Of a stretch of DNA of 64,000 bases, positions 8,119-17,457 are shown one piece after another. Below the pieces are notes generated by a model, which did no database searches, was not told the DNA's origin, and saw only the letters and a list, made by a program, of their open reading frames with translations. Each line of letters begins with the position of its first letter. The stretch's first letter is position 1. Made by a program: the position numbers and the translations under genes. Source of the DNA: Ditibartonella choladocola (GTDB lineage Bacteria > Pseudomonadota > Alphaproteobacteria > Rhizobiales > Rhizobiaceae). The stretch is taken from NCBI RefSeq assembly GCF_002007565.1, contig NZ_CP015625.1, positions 124,001-188,000 of the forward strand, read 5' to 3'.

Positions 8119-9651
8119 TCAGGCAACGGCTGCAAGTCGCTCGTTTCCCAAACGATAGGAAACCGCTTCGGCAAGATGGCGTTTGGTAAGATGCGTCTCA
8201 CCGTCAAGATCGGCAATCGTACGAGCAACTTTCAGGACACGATGGTAGGCGCGCGCTGAAAGGCGCATTTTTTCGCTTATCGTTTGTAATAATATTGTTG
8301 CGGCACCATCAAGAACAGCAACTTTTTCGATCAGATTTGCAGGACAATCGCCATTGGTGCGGATTTGGGGTATTCCCAGTTCTGCATATCTTTTTGTCTG
8401 TATATCTCGTGCTTTTCTAACGCGTTCGGCGACAATGCGGCTTGGTTCGGCTTCAGCCGGTTTGATGAGATCAAGTGCCGATAAGGCAGGCACATCAATA
8501 CGTAAATCTATGCGGTCAAGTAATGGTCCGGAAATGCGTGCCTGATAATCAAGCTGGCATTTCGGGCCTTTGGCGCAAACATGCCCCGGTTCTCCTGCCA
8601 TACCACAACGACAAGGGTTCATGGCGGCTACAAGCTGGATACGCGCCGGATAGCTGACATGCCGGTTGGCACGCGCAACAACGCATTCTCCGCTTTCAAG
8701 CGGCTGGCGCAAAGAATCGAGAACCTGTGGCGAAAATTCGGGAAACTCATCGAGAAACAACACACCATTATGGGCAAGTGAAACTTCACCGGGGCGCGCT
8801 TTAATGCCACCGCCGACCATAGCGGCCATGGATGCCGAATGGTGGGGCGCACGGAAAGGCCGATGAATGGAAACAGAACCGTTCGTTGTTTCTCCGGCAA
8901 TCGAGGCAATCAGCGAAACATCAAGAAGTTCACGTGCATCGAGCGGCGGTAGAATGGAAGGTAAACGCTCGGCCAACATCGATTTGCCAGCTCCGGGAGG
9001 GCCGACAAACAACAAATTATGGCGTCCGGCAGCGGCAACTTCGAGTGCACGTTTGGCGGCATTTTGCCCCTTTATGTCGGCAAGATCAGGCAAATTATCC
9101 TGAACAATATATTGGCGTGGCTGTGGCGGCGAAAGAAATTGCGAACCTTTGAAATGATTGACCAGAGCAAGCAAACTTGAAGGGGCTAAAATGTCGATGT
9201 CGGATCCTGCCCAGGCGGCTTCCGGCCCACATTTTTCGGGGCAGATCAGCCCCTTATCGGAAGCGACAGCGGTCATGGCTGCGGGCAAGACACCGCTCAC
9301 CGGTGCGATGGAACCATCCAGCCCCAATTCCCCCATGACAACGTATTTTTGCCCGATTTCAGGGGGTAAAAGCCCCATTTCGACCATAAGCCCGACGGCT
9401 ATCGGCAGATCATAATGGGAACCTTCTTTGGGTAAATCGGCCGGCGCAAGATTGACAGTAATCCGTTTGATCGGCATGGATAAACCACAGGCATGAAGTG
9501 CTGCTTGCACGCGTTCGCGACTTTCTGCAACCGCCTTGTCGGCAAGGCCAACAATCGACATCCCCATTTTACCATTGGCAATCATAACCTGAACATCAAC
9601 AGGTAAAGCGTCAATGCCGGAAAAGGCAACAGTCGTAATACGTGCAACCAT
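8119..9651 (-). CDS. comM: YifB/ComM family Mg-chelatase-like AAA+ ATPase
   Basis: 510 residues from the ATG at 9649-9651 (MVARITTVAFSGIDALPV), the usual start of this family. An in-frame ATG 39 nt upstream would add an unconserved 13-residue tail. Visible parts: an N-terminal Lon-protease-like ChlI domain (1-170, with KEGSHYDLPIA), Walker A GPPGAGKSMLAERLP near 213-227, Walker B LFLDEFPEF, and a zinc-finger-like stretch MNPCRCGMAGEPGHVC. A C-terminal Mg_chelatase_C region ends the protein (AYHRVLKVARTIADL). ComM homologues are hexameric helicases that promote branch migration in natural transformation; that role is untested here. The gene is monocistronic and divergent from tamA. Confidence 0.9.
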   Translation of the reverse strand: MVARITTVAFSGIDALPVDVQVMIANGKMGMSIVGLADKAVAESRERVQAALHACGLSMPIKRITVNLAPADLPKEGSHYDLPIAVGLMVEMGLLPPEIGQKYVVMGELGLDGSIAPVSGVLPAAMTAVASDKGLICPEKCGPEAAWAGSDIDILAPSSLLALVNHFKGSQFLSPPQPRQYIVQDNLPDLADIKGQNAAKRALEVAAAGRHNLLFVGPPGAGKSMLAERLPSILPPLDARELLDVSLIASIAGETTNGSVSIHRPFRAPHHSASMAAMVGGGIKARPGEVSLAHNGVLFLDEFPEFSPQVLDSLRQPLESGECVVARANRHVSYPARIQLVAAMNPCRCGMAGEPGHVCAKGPKCQLDYQARISGPLLDRIDLRIDVPALSALDLIKPAEAEPSRIVAERVRKARDIQTKRYAELGIPQIRTNGDCPANLIEKVAVLDGAATILLQTISEKMRLSARAYHRVLKVARTIADLDGETHLTKRHLAEAVSYRLGNERLAAVA

Positions 9652-9987
9652 TTGTCTTGTTCTCATGTGAGTTGTATCAAAATGAGACAACCATTATTTT
9701 TAGTGAAAATCAAGAACATTTCATGAACAAATAATAAATTTATAGTTGTTTTTATATCCGGTTGAAAATTGACGCTTAACACTTCCTTGACGAAAATGAA
9801 GCAAAATCATGTTTGGTTGTGTATGAATAGACAAGAACCTATGGTATCGAAGAAAAAGACATATTTAAAACATCAGGTGATGTTTGTCTTTTGCCGTCGG
9901 CAAAAACGTGGAATCGGAACTATGGGGCGCTATGTTCAGTGAATAAACGGGTCAATTTCAGAGTTTTGCGATAAAGAGTTAAGTGTT
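9652..9987. promoter_or_regulatory. Divergent intergenic region between comM and tamA
   Basis: 336 bases without a gene. It must hold the promoters for comM (minus) and tamA-tamB (plus). It is moderately AT-rich. No operator-like palindrome or recognised motif was found by eye. Confidence 0.45.
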
Positions 9988-11958
9988 TTGGTAACAACGA
10001 GTACAAAGTCGAGGTTGAAGAGGGGAAGCGCTTTTGTCGCTTTCGGAGCCTGTTTTGCACTCGCTTTTTCTTACCCGCAAGCAGCAACTGCTTTTGATCT
10101 TTTCGGTATCCATTTATGGGGAAAGAAAGACCAGACCGACAAAAATTCCGATGTTATCGGTGTTCCCAAACATTATAAAGTTAAAGTGACCAATGCTCCG
10201 AATGCACCGGAAGCGGGCGTAAAAATTGTCAAGGCAGCGTCTTCACTTGTCGAGGATGAAGATAAAGCTGCCTCCGGTTCTGCAGGACTTTTGGCCAAAG
10301 CGCGCGGTGATTACAGGAAAATTCTGGCCGCTCTTTATGCCGATGGTTATTACGGGGGAACAATCAGCATTGCTGTAAATGGCGCAGAAGCAGCCAATAT
10401 TCGACCAGATACAGAATTGCCCGACCAATCCGACATTGTCATCACAATTGATACCGGACCGCAATATCATTTCGGTGTTGCGAGCGTTCATGATCTCGCG
10501 CCAAAAACCGACGACAAAAAAGACAAAGTTCCTCTTCCGGCCGATTCTGGATATGCGTCAGGGGATGTTGCAAAATCCGGTTCGGTCTTCAAGGCGGAAC
10601 AGCTAGCCATCGAGGGCTGGCGCCAGCAGGGTTACGCCAAGGCTAGCGTAAAAAATCGCGATGTGGTTGCCGATCATGCCAGTCGCACTGTCGATTCCAA
10701 TATCGAGGTTCAGCCCGGTCAGAAGGCACATTACGGTCCCTTGACAGTTAAAAACGTCAGTGAAAAACCGCGCATGGATTCAGCCTATGTTGCTTGGATG
10801 ACAGGACTGAAAGAGGGGCAGGAATATGACCCCGATGATATTGCCAAGGCCAATAAACGTCTGGCACGGCTTGATGTATTTCGTGCTGCCAATGTAAGGG
10901 AAGCAGACAAGATCAAGGCTGATGGCAGTTTGCCGCTCAATCTTACGGTGCAAGAACGGCCACTCCATCGTTTCGGCGTTGGCGGCAGCTATTCAACACT
11001 TGATGGCGCAGGCTTTGAAGCCTATTGGATGCACAGAGATCTGTTCGGTCATGCGGAACGCTTGCGTTTTGATGCCAAGATTAGCGGCATTGGTGGTAGT
11101 CAGGATGATTCGTATAATCCGAAAAATTTCAGTTATCTGTTGGGAACGACTTTCACCCGTCCGGGTATTATTACGCCTGACACCGATTTCGTCGCGAGTC
11201 TCAAAGGTCAACGTGAGGTTCTTGATAATTATACAACCACGGGGTTAACCGGACAGCTTGGTTTAACGCAAATTTTTAGCGACGAGTTATCGGGACGCCT
11301 TTATTTCAATGCTGCCCAAACCAAATCGGAAGACGATTATTTCGGCAATCGCGATTTTACAACAGTCGGATTTTTGGGAGGTTTGCTTTATGACAGCCGT
11401 GACAACAAATCCAATCCGAAACATGGTCTTTATGGCGAAGCTGTTCTGGAGCCGATTTACGAAATTCATTATGGAAACTTTATCGGCAAGATGACATTGG
11501 AAGGCCGTTCCTATTTTTCACTTGATTCAAAAGATCGCTATGTCATTGCAACGCGGGCAAAGATCGGTTCGATTACCGGTCCGGAAGCGCGCGAAATCCC
11601 CTCCGATATGCTCTTCTTTGCCGGTGGCGGTGGTTCGGTACGTGGCTATGGCTACCGCAATATTGGTATCAGAACCGATACGCACGATACAATTGGCGGC
11701 CGTTCACTTGTCGAAGGGTCGGCGGAACTGCGCACAATGGTGACCGATACAATCGGTCTCGTCGGTTTTGTCGATGCCGGTGTTGTGGGGGCTGATTCCA
11801 CACCGGATTTTTCCGAAAACACCAAAGTCGGTGCCGGTATTGGTGTTCGTTATATGACAGGGCTCGGACCATTGCGTTTTGATGTCGCAGCACCTCTTGA
11901 TGGTGCGGTCGGCGACCCCGATCTCGGTTTTTATGTTGGCATAGGGCAGGCGTTCTGA
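9988..11958 (+). CDS. tamA: TamA, Omp85-family outer-membrane translocation/assembly protein
   Basis: 656 residues. A signal peptide (RLKRGSAFVAFGACFALAFS, cleavage after AATA) precedes FDLFGIHLWGKK, a segment I associate with rhizobial TamA. POTRA domains span about 60-320 (DYRKILAALYADGYYGGTI, WRQQGYAKASV) and a 16-strand barrel fills about 330-656, with the Omp85 loop-6 motif GGGGSVRGYGY near residue 551 and a terminal phenylalanine (IGQAF). TamA pairs with TamB to insert autotransporters and other outer-membrane proteins. The start is TTG: no ATG or GTG lies in frame near it, and the signal peptide needs this region. A second TTG at 10015 (giving MKRGSAF) is an alternative. The stop overlaps the tamB ATG (TGATG), implying translational coupling. 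Confidence 0.9.
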   Translation: MVTTSTKSRLKRGSAFVAFGACFALAFSYPQAATAFDLFGIHLWGKKDQTDKNSDVIGVPKHYKVKVTNAPNAPEAGVKIVKAASSLVEDEDKAASGSAGLLAKARGDYRKILAALYADGYYGGTISIAVNGAEAANIRPDTELPDQSDIVITIDTGPQYHFGVASVHDLAPKTDDKKDKVPLPADSGYASGDVAKSGSVFKAEQLAIEGWRQQGYAKASVKNRDVVADHASRTVDSNIEVQPGQKAHYGPLTVKNVSEKPRMDSAYVAWMTGLKEGQEYDPDDIAKANKRLARLDVFRAANVREADKIKADGSLPLNLTVQERPLHRFGVGGSYSTLDGAGFEAYWMHRDLFGHAERLRFDAKISGIGGSQDDSYNPKNFSYLLGTTFTRPGIITPDTDFVASLKGQREVLDNYTTTGLTGQLGLTQIFSDELSGRLYFNAAQTKSEDDYFGNRDFTTVGFLGGLLYDSRDNKSNPKHGLYGEAVLEPIYEIHYGNFIGKMTLEGRSYFSLDSKDRYVIATRAKIGSITGPEAREIPSDMLFFAGGGGSVRGYGYRNIGIRTDTHDTIGGRSLVEGSAELRTMVTDTIGLVGFVDAGVVGADSTPDFSENTKVGAGIGVRYMTGLGPLRFDVAAPLDGAVGDPDLGFYVGIGQAF

Positions 11959-14900
11959 TGATGAAAAATTTTTCACTTTCAGCTTTTATGACCGCATTGT
12001 TCCTGATCTTTGCAGGCTTGACGGCAAGCTTTGCCGAGACTTCTTCACCCGCCGGTCATGATACGGCTGCGGCCGAAAAATCGTGGGTTTTGTCATTTAT
12101 TGAAAGCAAGATTTCCTCACCCAACCGGCAAATCCGTTTTGCCGATATTGAAGGGGCTTTGTCGTCGAATGCCACAATCGGCTCGATTACGATTGCCGAT
12201 CGACAAGGCGTTTGGCTCAAGATCACCAATGCCAAGCTTGACTGGAATCGTTTGGCACTATTGCGCGGGCAAGTGTCTATTAACGAATTGTCAGCCGAAA
12301 AAATTGATATTTTCAGAAAACCTTTGCCTGATACTTCGGCACCCAGTCCCCAGTCCAAGGGCTTTTCTATACCGGACTTGCCAGTTGCAATAAGCATCAA
12401 ATCGCTTGATGCAAAGACAGTTGCATTCGGAGAACCACTATTCAATCTTCCTTCCGAAGTGTCGTTGCAAGGCGGTATAACCCTTGCCGATGGTGATCTC
12501 GCAGCCCGACTTGTTATGAAACGTCTGGACAAGCCCGGCAATTTCGACGTGTTGGCCGATATTTCCAACAGCACCAATAAGGCAAAAATCGATATTGAAG
12601 TCTCGGAGCCGGAAAACGGCATTGTTGCCAATCTTTTAAAAATAAAAAATCGCCCCTCTGTTGCTTTGATAGCAAAAGGCGAAGGACCGCTTGATAATTT
12701 CGAGCTTGGTCTTTCTATGAAAGCCGGTGCCGATCCGGTGTTGAATGGCAAATTCAAGCTTCAGGGCACAGAAAGCGGAAAATCGATAAATGTTAACCTG
12801 TCGGGGCCAATTGTCCTTTTGATGCCGGACGAATATCGGGCATTTTTCGGGGCAAGGACGGATCTTGAATTGGCAGCTTTGCTGAAAAAGGACGGCGGTT
12901 TTCGGCTTGACAAATTTTCGATCAATGGTGAGGGCGTTCATATAGCGGCAAATGCAGAAACATTGTCAGACGGTTTTTTGCGCCGTTTGGCGGTCAAAGC
13001 ATCAGTCAAAGCGCAAACAGGTGAGGCAATTATTTTGCCTGTCGCCGGAGGCAAGACACGTGCCGATAATATTGCTCTTAATATTGATTATGGGCGCAAT
13101 GAAAGCTCAATGTGGAATGGGCAATTTATCGTCAATAATTTTGCAAACGAAAATTTCATTGCCCATGATATTACTGTTGATATGGGTGGGGACTCGGAAA
13201 ATCTCGATGATGTGAATAATCGTCATGTCGGGTTGCAGATCAGCGGCGCAATCAACGGCATGGCAACGCCCAAGAGCAAGATTTCGGATGCTTTGGGAAA
13301 ATCGGTCAATTTGAAAGTCGATGCCGATATTCTTGCCCGTCAGCCGGTGACTATACGCACTGTCAATCTTTCTGCTAACGGGCTTACTTTATGGCTGAAG
13401 GGGCAGGTCGAGAAGCTTCAATTCAAGGGAAATCTCGGCATTCAAGCCGATACATTGGAACCTTTGGCAATGTTGAGCGGAAAACCGCTTTCAGGAGCAG
13501 CCGATATTGAGGCAAATGGTATCATCGGCCTTGTCGGTGGTTCTTTCGACCTTGACCTTTCCGGAAAAACTGTGGCTTTGAAAACCGGCAATGAGACGCT
13601 TGATCGTTTGTTGGCTGGCAATGTCAGATTGTCGGGCGGAATAAAACGCGACGAAACCGGAATTACAACGCGCCAATTTCAGCTTGGTAACGACCATATC
13701 AAGCTTGAAGCGAATGGCAGCTTCTCGAGTGATGAAGCCGATATGGACTATCAGCTTGATCTTTCCGACCTTAATCTCGTCAATTCCCGTATGCATGGAG
13801 CCGTTGAATTGCAGGGTGCTGCCCGTGGTCATAACCGTCTTGTTGCTTTAAGTCTTGGAGCAAAGATAAAAGAAGCAACTTTATCAGGTCAGAAAATGCA
13901 GGATACGGCAATTTTTGCCAATGCCGTTCTTGATAACACCTCTCCTGTCGCCACCTATTTGAGCGGTTATGTAGACGGTAGCGGCCTATTCGGAGGTGAA
14001 AAACTGAAACTAAGCGGAAGTTTTTCCGATAGTGACCAATTCAAAAGTCTGAACAATCTCGACATTCTTGTCGGCGAAACGCATGTGAACGGCAATCTGA
14101 AGCAAAATCTGGAAGGACTGATTGACGGCAATATCCATGTTGACGCACGCGATATTTCAACATTGAGTGCGCTTTTGCTCACCGACGGCCATGGCAGTAT
14201 GACGGGTGACTTTAATTTAAGCGAAAGTGAAGGAAAACAGAGCGGTCGTCTGAAGGCTCATATCGACAAACTGGTTATAGGCGAAAATCATGTTGAAAGC
14301 CTTGATATGAATTTGACGCTCGATGACCCGAAAGGCGCTTTCCGTGTCAATGGTTTTGTCAATGCTTCGGATATTCGTGTTGCCAATTTTGTCGTCAATA
14401 CGATAAAAGCGACTGCAAAAGACATGGATGGAAAAACCGCTTTCCAGGTTTCTGCGGATGTCCAGAACAATATCAAGGCCGATCTTTCCGGTCTCTCGAT
14501 CTACCCTCCAGCAAACGGGGATGAAGTGCAAAACGGTCAAGGGGATAATCGGCGGTTGACGATCGCGCTGGATTCTTTGAACGTTACACAGGATACGGTT
14601 CATGCAAAGCTTTTAAATCCGGCTTCGGTGATTTTGTTTGACGATAGTTACCGGATTTCGCCTTTGATATTGGATGTCAATGGCGGGAAATTTTCGATTA
14701 AAGGCGATGGCGGAGCAAAACTTGATTTAGAGTTGCAAATGGATCATTTGCCCGTTTCACTTGCCAATCTGGTAAAACCGGATCTTCGTGCAACCGGTAC
14801 TTTAACCGGTCAAGCCGATATAAAAGGAACGCCGGATACACCTGATGTCGCCTTTGATATGAAAGGCGAAGGTCTGTCTATCGGCCTTCTTAAAGACAAA

Positions 14901-16652
14901 AAGATAGCACCATTTGCACTTGATGCCAAAGGCAGAACCAATGGCAAATCGGTCAATGTTGATACAAGAATTTCCGGTTCCGGTCTTGATGTCGAAGCCA
15001 GTGGCAAAGTACCGCTGGATGCAGGAAATCTCGATCTCGATATAAGCTTGAAAAACTTGCCCGTTGCTCTGGCAAATGGTTTTGTTGCCAATCAGAATCT
15101 TGGTGGAACCGTCTCCGGTCACGCCCACGTCGGCGGACAGTTGAAAGCACCGACGGCAACATTCAATCTTTCAGGCCAAGGCTTGAGAGCCGATCTGTTG
15201 GCAAAAAACGGCCTTACGCCAATCAGTTTGAATGCTCAGGCGCGTTATGAAAATAATGTTCTTAATCTTGAGCAATTCAATGCAAATGGGCCGCAAGGGC
15301 TTAATATGTCGGCAAATGGCCGCATTCCGGTCAAAGGCGATGGCATTGATCTTCATGTCAAGGGTGCTGCTCCCTTGGCAATTGCCAATCAATTCCTTGC
15401 CGAACGTGGAACGCAACTTTCCGGCTCGGCAAATGTTGATGCGACAGTCAGAGGTTCCTTTTCAAAACCGGAATTGAATGGTCGTTTTTCTCTTGCAAAT
15501 GGTACTTTTATTGATCCGCAAAGCAATTTGCGCCTGAACAATATTGTGGTTGATGCCGGTTTGAGTGGTGAGCGCATTGTGCTCAACCGCGCCAACGCTT
15601 CATCATCTGCTGGCGGGACAATTTCTGCCAATGGTTCCATCTCGACAGATTTTTCTGCCGGTATGCCCGCTGATATGACCGTTCGCCTCAATCACACACG
15701 CTATAGCGATGGGGAAATGGTTGTTGCCACCGTTGATGGCACTTTAACAGTGACGGGTGGGCTTTTAAATAATCCGGTGATTGGCGGTGATCTTACAATC
15801 GAAAAGGCTGAAATTACCGTTCCGGATCGTTTCGGCGGAGCAGCTCTGATTGATGTCAAACATAAACATCTTACAAAAGATATTGAAACAACGCTTGAGC
15901 GCGCAAAAATTGATACCGGAAGACAGAAAGTTGCAACCGCGCCCGCAAAACCTTCCGTTGTCCAGTTGAAATTGCATATCCGTGCACCGAACCAGATTTT
16001 TGTTCGCGGTATGGGGCTTGATGTCGAATTGGGTGGTGAAATCGGCCTGTTCGGTCCGGTCAATGATATTCATCCTGTCGGCGGTTTCCAGATGTTGCGA
16101 GGCCGGTTTGAAATTCTTTCACAACGCCTCACCTTCACAGAAGGAACGGTGACACTCGTTGGCAATCTCAATCCTGAAGTCAATTTTGTTGCGACCACGC
16201 AAGGAAGTGACATTACGGTGACGGTAACCGTTAGCGGTACAATCAATGCACTCAATGTTTCCTTCACTTCGGTTCCGGTATTGCCTCAGGACGAAGTTCT
16301 CGCCCGTTTGATTTTCAATCGTTCGATCAGCGAACTGTCACCCTTCCAGATTGCGCAGCTCGCTTCTGCTGCTGCTGAACTTGCCGGTGTTACCAACACG
16401 TCGCTTCTCGGTTCCTTACGGTCGACTACCGGTCTTGATGATCTTGATGTTGTGACAGATAAACAGGGGAATACCGGTGTTAAAGCGGGTCGCTATATTC
16501 GCGATAATATCTATCTCGGTGTCGAAGCCGGTTCGGGTGGCAACACTAAAGGCACAGTCAATCTGGATATTTCCAAAAACTTGAAAGCCAAAGGCGCACT
16601 TGGTGCACAAGGCGATTCAAGTGTTGGTGTTTTCTATGAAAAAGATTATTAA
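11958..16652 (+). CDS. tamB: TamB, inner-membrane-anchored translocation/assembly module (DUF490)
   Basis: 1564 residues. A signal-anchor (MMKNFSLSAFMTALFLIFAG) leads into a very long series of short beta-rich repeats (recurrent patterns such as DIKGTPDTPDVAFDMKGEG and HVGGQLKAPTATFNLSGQG), then the conserved C-terminal TamB/DUF490 domain from about residue 1200. Diagnostic C-terminal segments include GGFQMLRGRFEILSQRLTF, FTSVPVLPQDEVLARLIF and a final GVFYEKDY. TamB is thought to form a hydrophobic groove bridging the periplasm and, with TamA, to serve outer-membrane protein insertion and lipid transport. It is cotranscribed with tamA by a 1-nt overlap. The frameshifted autotransporter at the right end of this window is the kind of client TamAB handles. 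Confidence 0.92.
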   Translation: MMKNFSLSAFMTALFLIFAGLTASFAETSSPAGHDTAAAEKSWVLSFIESKISSPNRQIRFADIEGALSSNATIGSITIADRQGVWLKITNAKLDWNRLALLRGQVSINELSAEKIDIFRKPLPDTSAPSPQSKGFSIPDLPVAISIKSLDAKTVAFGEPLFNLPSEVSLQGGITLADGDLAARLVMKRLDKPGNFDVLADISNSTNKAKIDIEVSEPENGIVANLLKIKNRPSVALIAKGEGPLDNFELGLSMKAGADPVLNGKFKLQGTESGKSINVNLSGPIVLLMPDEYRAFFGARTDLELAALLKKDGGFRLDKFSINGEGVHIAANAETLSDGFLRRLAVKASVKAQTGEAIILPVAGGKTRADNIALNIDYGRNESSMWNGQFIVNNFANENFIAHDITVDMGGDSENLDDVNNRHVGLQISGAINGMATPKSKISDALGKSVNLKVDADILARQPVTIRTVNLSANGLTLWLKGQVEKLQFKGNLGIQADTLEPLAMLSGKPLSGAADIEANGIIGLVGGSFDLDLSGKTVALKTGNETLDRLLAGNVRLSGGIKRDETGITTRQFQLGNDHIKLEANGSFSSDEADMDYQLDLSDLNLVNSRMHGAVELQGAARGHNRLVALSLGAKIKEATLSGQKMQDTAIFANAVLDNTSPVATYLSGYVDGSGLFGGEKLKLSGSFSDSDQFKSLNNLDILVGETHVNGNLKQNLEGLIDGNIHVDARDISTLSALLLTDGHGSMTGDFNLSESEGKQSGRLKAHIDKLVIGENHVESLDMNLTLDDPKGAFRVNGFVNASDIRVANFVVNTIKATAKDMDGKTAFQVSADVQNNIKADLSGLSIYPPANGDEVQNGQGDNRRLTIALDSLNVTQDTVHAKLLNPASVILFDDSYRISPLILDVNGGKFSIKGDGGAKLDLELQMDHLPVSLANLVKPDLRATGTLTGQADIKGTPDTPDVAFDMKGEGLSIGLLKDKKIAPFALDAKGRTNGKSVNVDTRISGSGLDVEASGKVPLDAGNLDLDISLKNLPVALANGFVANQNLGGTVSGHAHVGGQLKAPTATFNLSGQGLRADLLAKNGLTPISLNAQARYENNVLNLEQFNANGPQGLNMSANGRIPVKGDGIDLHVKGAAPLAIANQFLAERGTQLSGSANVDATVRGSFSKPELNGRFSLANGTFIDPQSNLRLNNIVVDAGLSGERIVLNRANASSSAGGTISANGSISTDFSAGMPADMTVRLNHTRYSDGEMVVATVDGTLTVTGGLLNNPVIGGDLTIEKAEITVPDRFGGAALIDVKHKHLTKDIETTLERAKIDTGRQKVATAPAKPSVVQLKLHIRAPNQIFVRGMGLDVELGGEIGLFGPVNDIHPVGGFQMLRGRFEILSQRLTFTEGTVTLVGNLNPEVNFVATTQGSDITVTVTVSGTINALNVSFTSVPVLPQDEVLARLIFNRSISELSPFQIAQLASAAAELAGVTNTSLLGSLRSTTGLDDLDVVTDKQGNTGVKAGRYIRDNIYLGVEAGSGGNTKGTVNLDISKNLKAKGALGAQGDSSVGVFYEKDY

Positions 16653-16671
16653 AACGAGGAATATTGTTTTT

Positions 16672-16691
16672 GCCGGAAATGGCCTTCCGGC
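16672..16691 (+). terminator. Possible weak stem-loop after tamB
   Basis: A 7-bp perfect stem GCCGGAA/TTCCGGC with a 6-nt loop, 19 nt past the tamB stop. The following bases are only weakly T-rich, so termination before thpR may be partial. Confidence 0.35.
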
Positions 16692-16730
16692 GTTCGTTTC
16701 ATCGTCACTCACAACGCGTAAGGAATCATA

Positions 16731-17285
16731 ATGCCCCGACTTTTTGCCGCATTGGAAGTGCCGCATGATGCCGCATTGTCCTTGTCACTGTTGCGAGGCG
16801 GTTTACCTGGTGCGCGTTTCATCGAAGTCGAGGATTATCATATCACCCTGCGCTTCTTTGGTGACATGAGCAATCAGATGGCTGATGAACTTTTAGAAAA
16901 ACTCGATCATATTAAAAGAAAGCCATTCAGCCTTCGCCTCAAAGGCATTGATGTTTTCGGTTCAAAAACACCGCATTCGATTTATGCAAGTGTAGAACCA
17001 TGTGAGGAACTCTTGCTTTTACAAAGCGACATTGATCGTATTGCCAAAAGACTTGGGCTCAAATCGGATAAAGGAAAATATATTCCTCACGTGACAGTTG
17101 CTCGCCTCAAACAGGTGAAGCTTGATGATTTATTGCCCTATCTTTCTTCACATGGCCATTTTGAAACGGGGTATTTTCCGGTTAACCGCTTTGTGATGAT
17201 GTCTTCACATGAGTCAATTGGCGGCGGGCCTTATATTGTTGAAGAGCATTGGCAGCTCGACCGACAGCCTTCCTCTTTTGAATGA
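16731..17285 (+). CDS. thpR: RNA 2',3'-cyclic phosphodiesterase (2H family)
   Basis: 184 residues, the usual length. Both HxTx catalytic motifs of the 2H phosphoesterase superfamily are present: HITL (near 37-40, in DYHITLRFFGDM) and HVTV (near 122-125, in YIPHVTVARLK). The N-terminus MPRLFAALEVP is typical of ThpR/LigT. The enzyme hydrolyses 2',3'-cyclic phosphodiester ends of RNA and can ligate tRNA half-molecules in vitro. A clear ribosome-binding site (AAGGA) precedes ATG 16731. The gene is convergent with the glycosyltransferase operon downstream, with a microsatellite in between. Confidence 0.92.
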   Translation: MPRLFAALEVPHDAALSLSLLRGGLPGARFIEVEDYHITLRFFGDMSNQMADELLEKLDHIKRKPFSLRLKGIDVFGSKTPHSIYASVEPCEELLLLQSDIDRIAKRLGLKSDKGKYIPHVTVARLKQVKLDDLLPYLSSHGHFETGYFPVNRFVMMSSHESIGGGPYIVEEHWQLDRQPSSFE

Positions 17286-17303
17286 AGAAATTTTATAATT
17301 TAT

Positions 17304-17399
17304 CGGAACCGGAACCGGAACCGGAACCGGAACCGGAACCGGAACCGGAACCGGAACCGGAACAGAAACCGAAACTGAATCTGAATCTGAAACCGGAAC
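17304..17399. repeat. Hexanucleotide microsatellite (CGGAAC)10 plus six degenerate units
   Basis: Positions 17304-17363 are ten perfect head-to-tail copies of CGGAAC. Six further units with one to three changes (AGAAAC, CGAAAC, TGAATC twice, TGAAAC, CGGAAC) continue the 6-bp phase to 17399. The tract lies between the convergent ends of thpR and a glycosyltransferase gene. A minus-strand reading frame through it would give a Val-Pro repeat, but nothing indicates it is translated. Confidence 0.95.
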
Positions 17400-17457
17400 G
17401 GCATTGCGGTTTATAAACAAGATCGACGCGCGAATGTCGGCCTTGAGTGGCAAGTTC

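Noticed and set aside
17214-17453. Minus-strand frame through the microsatellite encoding a Val-Pro repeat
   Set aside because: Hexanucleotide repeats give open frames automatically. It overlaps the end of thpR and has no start signal.
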